From Streptosporangium sandarakinum (lineage in GTDB: Bacteria > Actinomycetota > Actinomycetes > Streptosporangiales > Streptosporangiaceae), in assembly GCF_013409935.1 (NCBI RefSeq), contig NZ_JACCCO010000003.1, positions 1,054,001 to 1,118,000 on the forward strand: a stretch of DNA of 64,000 nucleotides, given 5' to 3'. The notes under the pieces are model-generated. The model searched no databases, had not been told where the DNA came from, and saw nothing but the letters and a program-made list of their open reading frames with translations. Shown in pieces: positions 1-8,013 of this stretch (positions are counted from its first letter, which is position 1; each line of letters begins with the position of its first letter). A program made the position numbers and the translations under genes.

Positions 1-703
1 GCTGCCGCACGCGGCGGGCCGGCTCGTGCTCGCCGAGGTCGAGGTCCTGCGGAAGCTGACCGAGGAGCCGGCCCGGCCGTACGTCGTGGTCCTCGGCGGT
101 GCGAAGGTCTCCGACAAGCTCGGCGTGATCGGCAACCTCCTGACCAAGGTCGACCGGCTCCTCATCGGCGGCGGCATGGCCTACACCTTCCTGGCCGCCC
201 AGGGCCGCGAGGTGGGGCGTTCGCTGCTCCAGGAGGACCAGCTCGACACCGTGCGCGGTTTCCTCGACGAGGCGGCCAAGCGCGGCGTGGAGCTCGTCCT
301 GCCGGTCGACGTGCTGGCGGCCGTCGACTTCGCCGAGGACGCCGAGTACGAGGTGGTCGACGCCACCGCGATCCCGGCCGACCGTCAGGGCCTCGACATC
401 GGCCCGCGCACCCGCGAGCTGTTCGCGGAGAAGCTGGCCGACGCGCGGACGGTGTTCTGGAACGGCCCGATGGGCGTCTTCGAGTTCGAGGCGTTCTCCG
501 GGGGAACCCGCGCGGTCGCCGAGGCGTTGGTCGCATCGGAGGCGTTCACCGTCGTCGGCGGTGGAGACTCGGCCGCGGCCGTGCGCAGGCTCGGACTCCC
601 CGAGGACGGGTTCTCGCACATCTCCACCGGCGGCGGGGCCAGCCTCGAATACCTTGAGGGCAAGACCCTGCCCGGGCTCGTCGCTCTGGAGGCCGGGGAG
701 TGA
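1..703 (+). CDS. pgk: Phosphoglycerate kinase, C-terminal part (5' end outside window)
   Basis: Catalyses the ATP-forming step of glycolysis, 1,3-bisphosphoglycerate to 3-phosphoglycerate, in the cytosol. The first complete codon is at base 2 and 233 residues are visible, about 60% of a normal Pgk of roughly 395 residues. Visible family motifs are [12 protein letters not shown], the nucleotide-binding [13 protein letters not shown] and the C-terminal [18 protein letters not shown]. tpiA follows 100 bp downstream on the same strand, the usual actinobacterial gap-pgk-tpiA order, but a strong hairpin (716-744) lies between them. The start codon and N-terminal domain are beyond the window edge. 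Confidence 0.97.
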   Translation, partial: LPHAAGRLVLAEVEVLRKLTEEPARPYVVVLGGAKVSDKLGVIGNLLTKVDRLLIGGGMAYTFLAAQGREVGRSLLQEDQLDTVRGFLDEAAKRGVELVLPVDVLAAVDFAEDAEYEVVDATAIPADRQGLDIGPRTRELFAEKLADARTVFWNGPMGVFEFEAFSGGTRAVAEALVASEAFTVVGGGDSAAAVRRLGLPEDGFSHISTGGGASLEYLEGKTLPGLVALEAGE

Positions 704-715
704 ACCGACGCGGTG

Positions 716-744
716 AGCGGGCGCGCCGTCCCGGCGCGCCCGCT
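716..744 (+). terminator. Perfect 13-bp hairpin between pgk and tpiA
   Basis: Bases 716-728 (AGCGGGCGCGCCG) pair perfectly with 732-744 around a 3-base loop, starting 13 bp after the pgk stop. There is no U-tract, as is common for high-GC actinobacterial terminators. It may terminate or attenuate pgk transcripts, or act as a processing site between pgk and tpiA. Confidence 0.6.
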
Positions 745-803
745 TCCGACGCCAGGCATGTGAGAAGCGCTCCGCGGAGCGGACGAGGAACGGCGGGTGA
801 CAG

Positions 804-1589
804 ATGAGCACGGCACGCAAGCCCCTCATCGCCGGCAACTGGAAGATGAACCTCAACCACCTGGAGGCCATCGCTCACACCCAGAAGCTGGCGTTCGCGC
901 TGAACGACAAGGACCTCAACCGGGTCGAGGTGGCGGTCCTGCCGCCGTTCACCGACCTGCGCAGCGTCCAGACGCTGGTGGACGGTGACAAGCTGCGCCT
1001 GGTGTACGGCGCGCAGGACCTGTCCGAGCACGACGGCGGCGCGTACACCGGGGAGGTCTCCGGGGCGATGCTCGCCAAGCTCGGCTGCACCTTCGTGGTG
1101 ATCGGGCACTCCGAGCGGCGGCAGTACCACCGCGAGGACGACGACGTGGTCAACGCCAAGGTCCACGCGGCCTACCGGCACTCGCTCACGCCGATCCTGT
1201 GCGTGGGGGAGAACCTGGAGGTCCGCCGGTCCGGCGGCCAGGTGGCCCACAGCGTCGCCCAGCTCGACGGGGCGCTGCGCAAGGTCACCGCCGAGCAGGC
1301 CGCGTCGATCGTGCTGGCCTACGAGCCGGTGTGGGCGATCGGCACCGGCGAGGTGGCCACCCCGCAGGACGCCCAGGAGGTCTGCGGGGCGCTGCGCTCC
1401 CGACTCGCCGAGCTGTATGACGCCGATGTGGCCGCCGCCGTCCGTATCCTTTACGGAGGATCGGTCAAGGCCGACAACATCGTCGGCATCATGGCGCAGC
1501 CCGACGTGGACGGCGCCCTGGTCGGCGGTGCCAGCCTCGACCCGGTGGAGTTCGTGAAAATCTGCCGTTTTGGTGAAATGTCGGGCTGA
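804..1589 (+). CDS. tpiA: Triosephosphate isomerase
   Basis: Interconverts dihydroxyacetone phosphate and glyceraldehyde 3-phosphate in glycolysis. The 261-residue length is normal for a full TIM barrel. Visible hallmarks are the N-terminal AGNWKMN (Asn12 and catalytic Lys14), the catalytic-His motif GHSERR near residue 98, the catalytic-Glu motif [11 protein letters not shown] and the phosphate-binding GGSVKADN near the C-terminus. The ATG at 804 follows a GGACGAGGAA ribosome-binding region. It sits between pgk and secG in the conserved glycolytic cluster. Confidence 0.98.
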   Translation: MSTARKPLIAGNWKMNLNHLEAIAHTQKLAFALNDKDLNRVEVAVLPPFTDLRSVQTLVDGDKLRLVYGAQDLSEHDGGAYTGEVSGAMLAKLGCTFVVIGHSERRQYHREDDDVVNAKVHAAYRHSLTPILCVGENLEVRRSGGQVAHSVAQLDGALRKVTAEQAASIVLAYEPVWAIGTGEVATPQDAQEVCGALRSRLAELYDADVAAAVRILYGGSVKADNIVGIMAQPDVDGALVGGASLDPVEFVKICRFGEMSG

Positions 1590-1603
1590 CCGGGGCGTTC
1601 GGG

Positions 1604-1641
1604 GGGTACGACTTGACAGGAGGTCGTACCCTCTTAGAGCA
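1604..1641 (+). promoter_or_regulatory. Putative secG promoter embedded in an inverted repeat
   Basis: A perfect -35 hexamer TTGACA lies at 1613-1618, followed after 16 bases by TAGAGC at 1635-1640 as a weak -10. The -35 sits in the loop of a perfect 9-bp inverted repeat, GGGTACGAC at 1604-1612 and GTCGTACCC at 1623-1631. The repeat could be an operator, or the terminator of tpiA (stop at 1589). The promoter call is from sequence only. Confidence 0.45.
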
Positions 1642-1722
1642 AGTTTGAATCGTCACGCCTCAGGCGTCACACAAGGGTCGTGCCCGGACGCGGGCCGCGC
1701 GTAAATAGGGAACAGGTCAACG

Positions 1723-1953
1723 GTGACAATCGGAATCTCCATCGCCCTCATTCTGGCGAGCTTGCTGATGATCCTGCTCGTCCTGCTCCACAAGGGCAAG
1801 GGCGGGGGTCTGTCGGATCTGTTCGGTGGCGGCTTCTCGTCATCGTTCGGAGGGTCCTCCGTGGTCGAGCGCAACCTTGACCGGCTCACCATCATCACCG
1901 GTGTGGTCTGGTTCGTCTGCATCATCGCGCTGGGCCTTCTTCTCAAGCCCTGA
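1723..1953 (+). CDS. secG: Preprotein translocase subunit SecG
   Basis: Small membrane subunit of the SecYEG protein-export channel. The 76-residue protein has two hydrophobic segments (about residues 2-22 and 55-74) separated by a glycine/serine-rich cytoplasmic loop containing LHKGKGGGLSDLFGGG, the usual SecG layout. It starts with GTG at 1723 after a weak AGGGAACAGG ribosome-binding region. The location between tpiA and rbpA is typical of actinobacteria. A hairpin at 2002-2033 probably ends its transcript. Confidence 0.95.
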   Translation: MTIGISIALILASLLMILLVLLHKGKGGGLSDLFGGGFSSSFGGSSVVERNLDRLTIITGVVWFVCIIALGLLLKP

Positions 1954-2001
1954 CCCGGGCTTTCAGGCGCCCTGGCTTTAGCCAAGCGTGACAGTGGTTC
2001 A

Positions 2002-2033
2002 GCCCCCCGCGCCCACCCGGAGCGGCGGGGGGC
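2002..2033 (+). terminator. Hairpin downstream of secG
   Basis: GCCCCCCGC at 2002-2010 pairs perfectly with GCGGGGGGC at 2025-2033 around a 14-base loop, about 50 bp after the secG stop and 22 bp before rbpA. It is probably a factor-independent terminator for secG. Confidence 0.5.
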
Positions 2034-2054
2034 CATCGAGCGAGGAGTTCATCC

Positions 2055-2402
2055 GTGGGTAGTGGCAACGCGATCCGTGGCAGCCGTGTCGGAGCCGGCC
2101 CGATGGGAGAGGCGGAGCGTGGCGAGGCGGCTCCCCGTGTAAGGGTCCCGTTCTGGTGCGCGAACATGCATGAGACGCGTCCCAGCTTCGCCAGCGACGC
2201 CCCCATACCGGAGTTCTGGGACTGCCCGCGGTGCGGCCTCCCGGCCGGCCAGGACGAGAGCAACCCGCCCGCGCCGCCGCGCAACGAGCCGTACAAGACG
2301 CATCTCGCGTACGTCAAGGAGCGCCGCAGCGACAAGGACGGGGCCCAGATCCTGGCCGAGGCGCTGGAGCGGCTGCGCTCCTCCTCCCGCCCGATGTACT
2401 GA
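2055..2402 (+). CDS. rbpA: RNA polymerase-binding protein RbpA
   Basis: Actinobacteria-specific transcription activator that binds RNA polymerase holoenzyme and the principal sigma factor and stabilises open complexes. The 115-residue product has the family signature: a flexible basic N-terminus (GSGNAIRGSRVG), a core with FWCANMHETRPSF and WDCPRCGLPAGQDESN, and a helical C-terminal sigma-interaction region ending RSSSRPMY. The Cys-x3-His and CPRC residues match the zinc ligands known for Streptomyces RbpA. GTG start at 2055, with GAGGAGTTC upstream. A strong terminator follows at 2423-2459. Confidence 0.97.
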   Translation: MGSGNAIRGSRVGAGPMGEAERGEAAPRVRVPFWCANMHETRPSFASDAPIPEFWDCPRCGLPAGQDESNPPAPPRNEPYKTHLAYVKERRSDKDGAQILAEALERLRSSSRPMY

Positions 2403-2422
2403 TCCACTGCTCCGGCAGACAT

Positions 2423-2459
2423 GAGGGGCCCCCGCGGAGAGTTTCCGCGGGGGCCCCTC
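2423..2459. terminator. Perfect 16-bp terminator hairpin after rbpA
   Basis: Bases 2423-2438 pair perfectly with 2444-2459 around the 5-base loop GAGTT, 20 bp after the rbpA stop. The next gene converges from the other side with its stop at 2531, so the symmetric hairpin may serve both strands. Confidence 0.8.
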
Positions 2460-2530
2460 GCGTCCCGCCGTACGCCCGACCGGGGTTCGGAGCCCGGCCA
2501 CGCCGCGGTGGTCGCGCCCTCGCCCGGGGC

Positions 2531-3346
2531 TCAGAGCCCGGCCACGCCGCGGCGGTAGGCGTAGCCGACGGCCTGGGCGCGGTCGCGCGCCCCGATCTTG
2601 GCGAAGAGATTGTTGACGTGCGTCTTCACCGTGGCCTCGCTGATGAACAGGGCCGCGGCGATCTCCGCGTTGGAGCGGCCCTCGGCGATGAGCCGCAGGA
2701 CCTCCCCCTCCCGCCTGGTCAGCCCGTCGGGCAGGGCGCCGCGCTCCCGTGCGGAGGCCGTCCCGGTGCCGTGGTGCCGCGCGGGGCCCGGCGGGCCGGT
2801 GCTGTCCTGTACGGGGTCCGGCGGGCCGGTGCGGCTCCGGCCGGGGTCCGGCCGGGTGTCCTCCGCGCCTCCCCGGGCTGGGACGGGCGGCGGGGCCGAA
2901 GGCATGGCGTCCAGGAGGCGGCGCTGGACGGCCGGGTCGAGCTGGGCGTCCCCCCGCGTCACGGCGGCGACGGCCCGGGAGATCTCCTCGGCGTCGGCGC
3001 TCTTGGTGAGGAAACCCCGGGCCCCGGCCCGCAGCGCGGCGAACACCGACTCGTCGTCGGAGTAGGTGGTCAGCACGACGACCTGGACGTCCGGGTACGC
3101 GGCGCGGATCCGCCCGGTGGCCTCGACGCCGTCCATCCGGGGCATCCGCAGGTCCATCAGGACCACGTCCGGCCGCTCGGCCTCGACCAGTCGCAGGGCG
3201 GCCTCCCCGTCGCCCGCGGAACCGGCCACCTCGATGCCGGGCAGCAGCCCCAGCAGCAGCGTCAGCCCCTCGCGCACGACCGTCTGGTCATCGACCACCA
3301 GCACCCGGACGGGCGCGTCGTTCGTCTCTGAGCCGCCCCCGGTCAC
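2531..3346 (-). CDS. NarL/FixJ-family response regulator with long linker
   Basis: Cytoplasmic DNA-binding partner of the kinase encoded immediately upstream. The 271-residue protein has a receiver domain (about residues 13-130: LVVDDQ, phospho-acceptor Asp in VLMDLRMP, VVLTTYS, FLTKSAD) and a C-terminal LuxR-type helix-turn-helix (LTRREGEVLRLIAEGRSNAE, then ATVKTHVNNLF). Between them is a proline/glycine-rich linker of about 60 residues, longer than the 15-25 usual in NarL proteins. The GTG start at 3346 overlaps the kinase TGA as GTGA, implying translational coupling. The open frame continues upstream to 4393 only as a shadow of the kinase gene. Target genes are unknown. Confidence 0.93.
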   Translation of the reverse strand: MTGGGSETNDAPVRVLVVDDQTVVREGLTLLLGLLPGIEVAGSAGDGEAALRLVEAERPDVVLMDLRMPRMDGVEATGRIRAAYPDVQVVVLTTYSDDESVFAALRAGARGFLTKSADAEEISRAVAAVTRGDAQLDPAVQRRLLDAMPSAPPPVPARGGAEDTRPDPGRSRTGPPDPVQDSTGPPGPARHHGTGTASARERGALPDGLTRREGEVLRLIAEGRSNAEIAAALFISEATVKTHVNNLFAKIGARDRAQAVGYAYRRGVAGL

Positions 3347-4545
3347 CTCGCCACCCCCTCCGGCCGCTCGAAGGCCCATTTCACCGGAAGTCTCTCCGCG
3401 GACCGCTCCGCCGTCGGAGGCTTCTCCGTGGACCGTTCCGCCGCCGGAAGCCTCAGCCGCACCCGGAATCCCTCGTCCGTCTCCCCGGCCTCCAGCGCTC
3501 CGCCGAGCAGTTCGGCCCGCTCGGCCATCCCGACGAGGCCGTACCCCCCTCCCGGCGTCCGCGGACCGTTCCCGGAGGGGTTGGTCACCTCCAGCTCGCA
3601 GACCTCGTCGCCGAAGGCCAGCCGTACGGTGGCCGGTGCCCCGGGAGCGTGCCGGCCGACGTTGGTGAGGGCCTCCTGGGCGGTGCGGACCACCGCCAGC
3701 TCTGTTCCGGGCGCCAGCCGCCGCTCGGAACCGGTCACCGTCAGCGGGCACGCCTGCCCGGTCGTCGCCCGGAACTCCTCCGCGAGCGCCTGAAGCGCCA
3801 CCGGCAGCGGCGGGCTGTCCTCCCGCAGCGCCGACACCGCCCTGCGGGCCTCCTCCAGCCCCGACCTGGCGAGCTTCCCGGCGTGCTCCACCCGTTCCAG
3901 CGCCTCGGCGTGCCGCTCGGCCCGCAGCAGCAGGCGCGCGCCCTCCAGGTGCACGATCTGCGCGGACAGGGAGTGCGCCAGCACGTCGTGGATCTCCCTG
4001 GCGATCCGCGCCCGTTCGGCGAGCACGGCCTCGCGCGCCTCGGCGGCCCGGGCCGCCCGGCGTTGCCGGACCGCGTAGGCGATGAGGAAGATCACGCAGA
4101 CGTTGAGGGCCAGGGACAGCTCCTGCTCCCAGGCGTGGCCGGCCAGGCCGATCAGCAGCAGGCCGGTCAGCGCGAGCAGCCCCACCGGCAGCGCCCGGTC
4201 CGGCGGGTGACGGAAGGCCGCCGCTCCGACGGTGAAGAGCAGGGCCGCGACGGCCGGGCCGCCGTCGGGGGAGAGGGCGAGGAGGCCGATCGAGGCGATC
4301 ACGGCGGCGCCGAGCCTGATCGGGATCCCCAGGACCGTGACCGGGGGACTCTCCCGCCGGGGCGAACCCGGCGGGGGAGCGGCGGCCAGGCACCCGGCGA
4401 CGACCAGCGCCAGTGCCGCGACCGCGAGGCGGTGGCCGGGGGCGGCGGTCTGGTCCCGGATCGCCTGGGCGACGGCGAACGCGGCGAACGTCGCGGCCAC
4501 CGCGACCCGCAGCAGGACCGCGGCTCGCCGCCGGATTCCGGACAT
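3343..4545 (-). CDS. Sensor histidine kinase (HisKA_3 type)
   Basis: Membrane sensor that autophosphorylates and passes phosphate to the adjacent NarL-type regulator. The 400-residue protein has about five or six hydrophobic helices in its first 160 residues with short loops, so it probably senses within the membrane. The dimerisation/phospho-acceptor motif is REIHDVLAHSLS and the HATPase domain has the N-box TAQEALTNVGRHA and GGGYGLVGMAERAELLGG. The tail after LRLPAAERS is low complexity. ATG at 4545. The CcdC-like membrane gene ends 79 bp upstream on the same strand and could be co-transcribed. Signal unknown. Confidence 0.93.
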   Translation of the reverse strand: MSGIRRRAAVLLRVAVAATFAAFAVAQAIRDQTAAPGHRLAVAALALVVAGCLAAAPPPGSPRRESPPVTVLGIPIRLGAAVIASIGLLALSPDGGPAVAALLFTVGAAAFRHPPDRALPVGLLALTGLLLIGLAGHAWEQELSLALNVCVIFLIAYAVRQRRAARAAEAREAVLAERARIAREIHDVLAHSLSAQIVHLEGARLLLRAERHAEALERVEHAGKLARSGLEEARRAVSALREDSPPLPVALQALAEEFRATTGQACPLTVTGSERRLAPGTELAVVRTAQEALTNVGRHAPGAPATVRLAFGDEVCELEVTNPSGNGPRTPGGGYGLVGMAERAELLGGALEAGETDEGFRVRLRLPAAERSTEKPPTAERSAERLPVKWAFERPEGVAR

Positions 4546-4624
4546 GTCCCCGAAGATACCGGCGGACCCGCCGTACGGCCGCGCCGGGCCGCTCTCCGCG
4601 CGGTTCTCCGTACGGCGGGGACGG

Positions 4625-5119
4625 TCACGCGCGTGCCGGGGCGGCGAGGGGCAGGGCGCGGGCGCGGCGGGCGACGAGGAGGGACTGGACGCCGATGGTC
4701 AGGCCCATGAAGAACAGGATGGCCGTGGGCGCCGACGCGAGACCGAGCGCGTGGCCGGCGCCGAACAGCGCGACGCGTGCGGCGGCCGAGGCCAGCCAGC
4801 CCAGCAGGGTCCAGCCGGTGCCCCTGGACCAGGGGACCCCCGTCTCGTCCCGCCAGACCCGGACGGTCGAGGCGCGCAGGACGCCGAAGGCCACCGCGCA
4901 GGCGGCCTCCACGGCCAGCAGGAGCAGGCTGAGCGGCAGGTGACGGGGATCCGCAAGTGCGCCGGAGGCGACGCCGGCCACCATCATGAACAGGGCGAGC
5001 CAGAGGAGACCGGTCCGGGTGGCGACCCGGGTCATCATCTGGCGGTACAGCACGAAGGCGACGACGAGGACGATGACGGCCGCCGTGCTCAGCGGGTTCG
5101 TCGGGTTGAGCGGGTTCAC
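4625..5119 (-). CDS. CcdC/DUF1453-like integral membrane protein
   Basis: Predicted 164-residue membrane protein with about five helices (AAVIVLVVAFVLY, TGLLWLALFMMVAGVASGAL, LSLLLLAVEAACAVAFGVL, WTLLGWLASAAARVALF, TAILFFMGLTIGVQSLL). The cytoplasmic stretch RASTVRVWRDETGVPWSRGT resembles CcdC/DUF1453 proteins. It is unlikely to be a cytochrome-c maturation factor here, as no other such gene is near. The GTG start at 5119 is the first plausible start but lacks a clear ribosome-binding site. It lies head-to-head with the TetR gene at 5273 and upstream of the kinase gene. Confidence 0.7.
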   Translation of the reverse strand: MNPLNPTNPLSTAAVIVLVVAFVLYRQMMTRVATRTGLLWLALFMMVAGVASGALADPRHLPLSLLLLAVEAACAVAFGVLRASTVRVWRDETGVPWSRGTGWTLLGWLASAAARVALFGAGHALGLASAPTAILFFMGLTIGVQSLLVARRARALPLAAPARA

Positions 5120-5162
5120 GGGGAAGACGGTAGGGAGAAGCGCGCCGGGGCGGATCGGCGCC

Positions 5163-5204
5163 GGGGTGGAGATACGGGATCTCCACCCCGGGGTGGAGAT
5201 CCCG
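5163..5204. promoter_or_regulatory. 30-bp perfect palindrome in divergent promoter region
   Basis: Bases 5175-5189 (CGGGATCTCCACCCC) are followed with no spacer by their exact reverse complement at 5190-5204. A further direct copy of the arm motif GGGGTGGAGAT lies at 5163-5173, giving three copies of the 11-mer. It sits between the divergent membrane-protein gene (start 5119) and TetR gene (start 5273), where an operator is expected. The binding protein is unknown; the adjacent TetR is the obvious candidate. Confidence 0.6.
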
Positions 5205-5224
5205 CCGGCGCCCGGAAAAACTTT

Positions 5225-5260
5225 CGTATCGCGCATCTTTTCCTGATACGCAAATATATG
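5225..5260 (+). promoter_or_regulatory. Inverted repeat CGTATC-N14-GATACG and AT-rich promoter before TetR gene
   Basis: CGTATC at 5225-5230 and GATACG at 5245-5250 form an inverted repeat whose centres are 20 bp apart, two helical turns. AT-rich CAAATATATG at 5251-5260 could hold the -10 region of the TetR gene. A repressor here would cover the promoter, as expected for TetR autoregulation. Inferred from sequence. Confidence 0.4.
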
Positions 5261-5272
5261 TACGGTGGTCCC

Positions 5273-5944
5273 ATGGACACCGGGAAACCCGAACGACCGG
5301 GACTTCGGGAGCGCAAGAAGCAGGAGACCCGTGCCGCGCTGAGCTGGGCGACCATCCGCCTGGTCGTCGAGCGCGGGCTGGACGCCGTCCGGGTGGAGGA
5401 CATCGCCGCCGAGGTCGGGGTCTCCCCCCGCACCTTCAACAACTACTTCTCCGGCAAGGGTGAGGCGATCGCCGCCCGGCACCTCGACCGCGCCCGCCGG
5501 ATCGCGGAGGAACTGCGCGCCCGGCCGGAGTCCGAGCCGCTGTGGGAGGCGATCCGCAACGCGGTGCAGACCCAGTTCTCGCCCGGGGACACGTCCGGTG
5601 GCGCGGCCGACGGGGGACGGGTGCCCGACCGGCGGTGGATCACCGGCGTCAGCCTGATGATCAGCGAGCCCTCGCTGCAGGGCGAGATGTTCAAGGCGAA
5701 CGCGGCCGCCGAGGCGGAGCTCGCCGCGGCGATCGCCGAGCGCACCGGCACCGACGTCGTCCGCGACCTGTATCCGCGGCTGGTGTCCGGCGCGGTCGGC
5801 GCGGCCGTCAGCCTGGTCATGGAGCGCTGGCTGCGGGCCGACCCGCCCGTGCCGTTCGGGCCGATGCTCCGCGACGCGCTCGGCCAGCTCGCCGCGGGGC
5901 TGCCGGTGCCGGAGCGGGAGGAGGCCGCCGGTCCCCGGGCCTGA
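5273..5944 (+). CDS. TetR-family transcriptional regulator
   Basis: DNA-binding repressor of 223 residues. The N-terminal TetR helix-turn-helix is clear (about residues 18-64: RKKQETRAALSWATIRLVVE, then VEDIAAEVGVSPRTFNNYFS and GKGE). The C-terminal half is helical and variable, so the ligand cannot be read from sequence. ATG at 5273 follows GGTGG; an in-frame ATG at 5258 is a less likely start. Two operator-like inverted repeats lie directly upstream. The flavin monooxygenase 395 bp downstream and the divergent membrane protein are the likeliest targets. Confidence 0.92.
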   Translation: MDTGKPERPGLRERKKQETRAALSWATIRLVVERGLDAVRVEDIAAEVGVSPRTFNNYFSGKGEAIAARHLDRARRIAEELRARPESEPLWEAIRNAVQTQFSPGDTSGGAADGGRVPDRRWITGVSLMISEPSLQGEMFKANAAAEAELAAAIAERTGTDVVRDLYPRLVSGAVGAAVSLVMERWLRADPPVPFGPMLRDALGQLAAGLPVPEREEAAGPRA

Positions 5945-6004
5945 GAACGGTCCTTCCGCCTTCCGGCCCTCGTCGATCCTCCGAGTCTCCCGGACCCGCC
6001 GGCC

Positions 6005-6200
6005 CTGATCGGCCCGGCCCCCGAGAGTCCCGCCTGAGAGGACTGATCGGCCGGCCCCCGAGAGTTCCGCCTGAGAGGCCCGATCCCCGCCGGGCCCCGT
6101 ACCCGGATCCACCGGCCCTGGCTCAGCCCCGCCCCTGAGAATCCGGCCTGGGAGGCCCGATCCCGCCGGGCCCCGTACTCGGGCGCATCCACCGGCCCGC
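6005..6200. repeat. Composite imperfect tandem repeats between TetR and monooxygenase genes
   Basis: The 395-bp stretch 5945-6339 has no convincing gene. It contains two 38-bp copies (6005-6042 and 6043-6080) built around CCCCCGAGAG and CCGCCTGAGAG, and a second pair (6075-6120 and 6152-6200) sharing GAGGCCCGATCCC, GCCGGGCCCCGTAC and ATCCACCGGCCC. Together they look like two diverged copies of a composite unit of about 77 bp. On the minus strand they would encode repeated QAGLSGAG-like peptides, but no gene is evident there. Function unknown. Confidence 0.6.
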
Positions 6201-6339
6201 CGCCTGGGTGGTCCGTCATGGCCGCCTTCGCACACCGTGCGTCAGGTATTAGTGACGGAGCGTACCTTTCATGCCCCCTTCGCTCGGAGCCCGGACCCCC
6301 GGGACCCGAGTCCCCCCGTCCCACAGAGGAGGAACCACC

Positions 6340-8013
6340 ATGTCCGCAGACGTGGTCATCGCCGGAGCCGGCCCCAACGGGCTGATGCTGGCCTGTGAGC
6401 TGAGCCTGGCCGGAGTGCGGCCGATCGTCCTGGAGCGGCTGCCCGCACGTACCACCGAGAACCGTGCCAACGGCCTGGTCGGCCAGGTGGTGCGGATGCT
6501 CGACCGCCGGGGCCTGTACGGGCGGCTCGGCGGCGGCTCCGAGCCGCCCCGGCCGGTGCCCGCCTTCGTGTTCGGCGCGCTGCCGCTCGACCTGAGCACG
6601 CTGGACGACAACCCGCTCTACGTCCTGGGGACGCCGCAACTGCGCATCGAGCAGGTCCTGGAGGAGCGCGCCGTCGAGCTGGGCGTCGAGATCCGCCGGG
6701 GACACGAGCTCACCGGTCTGTCGCAGGACGCCGAGGAGGTCGTCGCCGACGTCGCCGGGCCCGACGGCCCCTACCGGCTGCGGGCCCGCTATCTCGTCGG
6801 GGCCGACGGCGGGCGCAGCGTGATCCGGAAGCTGGCGGGGATCGGCTTCCCCGGCGTGACACGGGACTCCACGGTCTCCCGCACCGCGTCCGTCACCGTG
6901 CCGCCGGAGCTGGTGGACCCGGCCACCGGCGGGCTGAACGTGCTCGGCCACGGGCTCGTCCCGCCGTTCATGCACCACCGCACCGAGCGCGGGCTGTTCG
7001 TCTTCGCGCCCTTCCCCGGCCGCTCGACCCTGGTGACCACCATGGAGTGGGAGCCCGGCGCCGCCGAGGACGACGGGCGGCCGCCGTTGACCCTGGAGGA
7101 GCTGCGGGAGAGCGTCCGCCGGGTCCTCGGGGCCGACCTCCCCCTCGGCCCGGACACGGGGCCCGGCCCGCACCTGATGCGCCGCCTGGTCGGCGGCAAC
7201 ACCCGGCTGGCCGACCGGTTCCGGGACGGCAGGGTGCTGCTGGCCGGCGACGCGGCGCACGTGCACTCGGCGATCGGCGGCCCCGGCCTCAACCTGGGCC
7301 TGCAGGATGTGGTCAACCTCGGCTGGAAGCTCGCCGCCGAGATCCGCGGCTGGGCCCCGCCCGGCCTGCTGGACAGTTACGAGGCCGAACGGCGGCCGGC
7401 GGCCGAGCGGGTCGTCATGCACACCCAGGCGCAGTCCGCGCTGATCGCCCCGGGCGAGGAGGTCACCGCGCTGCGCCGGCTGTTCACCGAGCTGCTCGGC
7501 GACCGGAACGTCGTCCGGCACATCGCCGGCACCATGGCCGGGGCGGACGTCCGCTATGACATGGGCGCGGGCGACGCCCACCCCCTGGTAGGCCGGTGGG
7601 CGCCCGACGTGTCACTCGACACCGAGACCGACACCGACACCGGCGACGGCGCCGGTCCGGTACGGCTCGCCGAGCTGACCGCGGACGCCCGGCCGCTGCT
7701 GCTGGACCTGACCGGGGACGCGTCCCTCGCCGGGGAGGCGGCCGGGTGGGACGACCGGGTCAAGGTCATTACCGCGCGCCTCCTGGACCCGGCGACCACG
7801 AACGCCCCGGGTGTCCGGGACGGCTCGGCCGGCTCGCGAGGCTCCGGCGGCCCGGGCGACGGTGGGTCCGGCGAGATCACGGCCCTGCTGCTGCGGCCCG
7901 ACTGCTACGTCGCCTGGGCCTCGTCGTCGCCCCGCCCGGACTCCGCCGAGCGTGAGGCCCTCCGTGCCGCCCTGGCCCGGTGGTTCGGGGCGCCGGTGAC
8001 CGTGGACGCCTGA
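6340..8013 (+). CDS. FAD-dependent aromatic-type monooxygenase (PheA/TfdB family)
   Basis: NAD(P)H- and O2-dependent flavoprotein hydroxylase of 557 residues. It has the N-terminal Rossmann motif GAGPNG (about residues 8-13), the GADGGRSVIRKLAG motif near residue 155 and the FAD-ribityl motif GDAAHVHSAIGGPGLNLGLQ near residue 303; the C-terminal 150 residues fit the thioredoxin-like domain of this group. Relatives hydroxylate phenols, polyketides or rifamycins, so the substrate is open. The ATG at 6340 follows AGAGGAGG; an upstream in-frame ATG at 6271 lacks a ribosome-binding site. It is in the TetR neighbourhood and may be induced by its substrate. Confidence 0.9.
   Translation: MSADVVIAGAGPNGLMLACELSLAGVRPIVLERLPARTTENRANGLVGQVVRMLDRRGLYGRLGGGSEPPRPVPAFVFGALPLDLSTLDDNPLYVLGTPQLRIEQVLEERAVELGVEIRRGHELTGLSQDAEEVVADVAGPDGPYRLRARYLVGADGGRSVIRKLAGIGFPGVTRDSTVSRTASVTVPPELVDPATGGLNVLGHGLVPPFMHHRTERGLFVFAPFPGRSTLVTTMEWEPGAAEDDGRPPLTLEELRESVRRVLGADLPLGPDTGPGPHLMRRLVGGNTRLADRFRDGRVLLAGDAAHVHSAIGGPGLNLGLQDVVNLGWKLAAEIRGWAPPGLLDSYEAERRPAAERVVMHTQAQSALIAPGEEVTALRRLFTELLGDRNVVRHIAGTMAGADVRYDMGAGDAHPLVGRWAPDVSLDTETDTDTGDGAGPVRLAELTADARPLLLDLTGDASLAGEAAGWDDRVKVITARLLDPATTNAPGVRDGSAGSRGSGGPGDGGSGEITALLLRPDCYVAWASSSPRPDSAEREALRAALARWFGAPVTVDA

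Noticed and set aside
3347-4393. Upstream continuation of the response regulator frame
   Set aside because: It is the +1 shadow of the kinase gene; the GTG at 3346 overlapping the kinase stop explains the regulator fully.
6271-6339. Longer start for the flavin monooxygenase at ATG 6271
   Set aside because: No ribosome-binding site before it, whereas AGAGGAGG directly precedes ATG 6340 and the FAD motif follows at once.
5443-7581. 712-codon minus-strand frame through repeats and monooxygenase
   Set aside because: Antisense to the TetR and monooxygenase genes; the repeated peptides only reflect the DNA repeats at 6005-6200.
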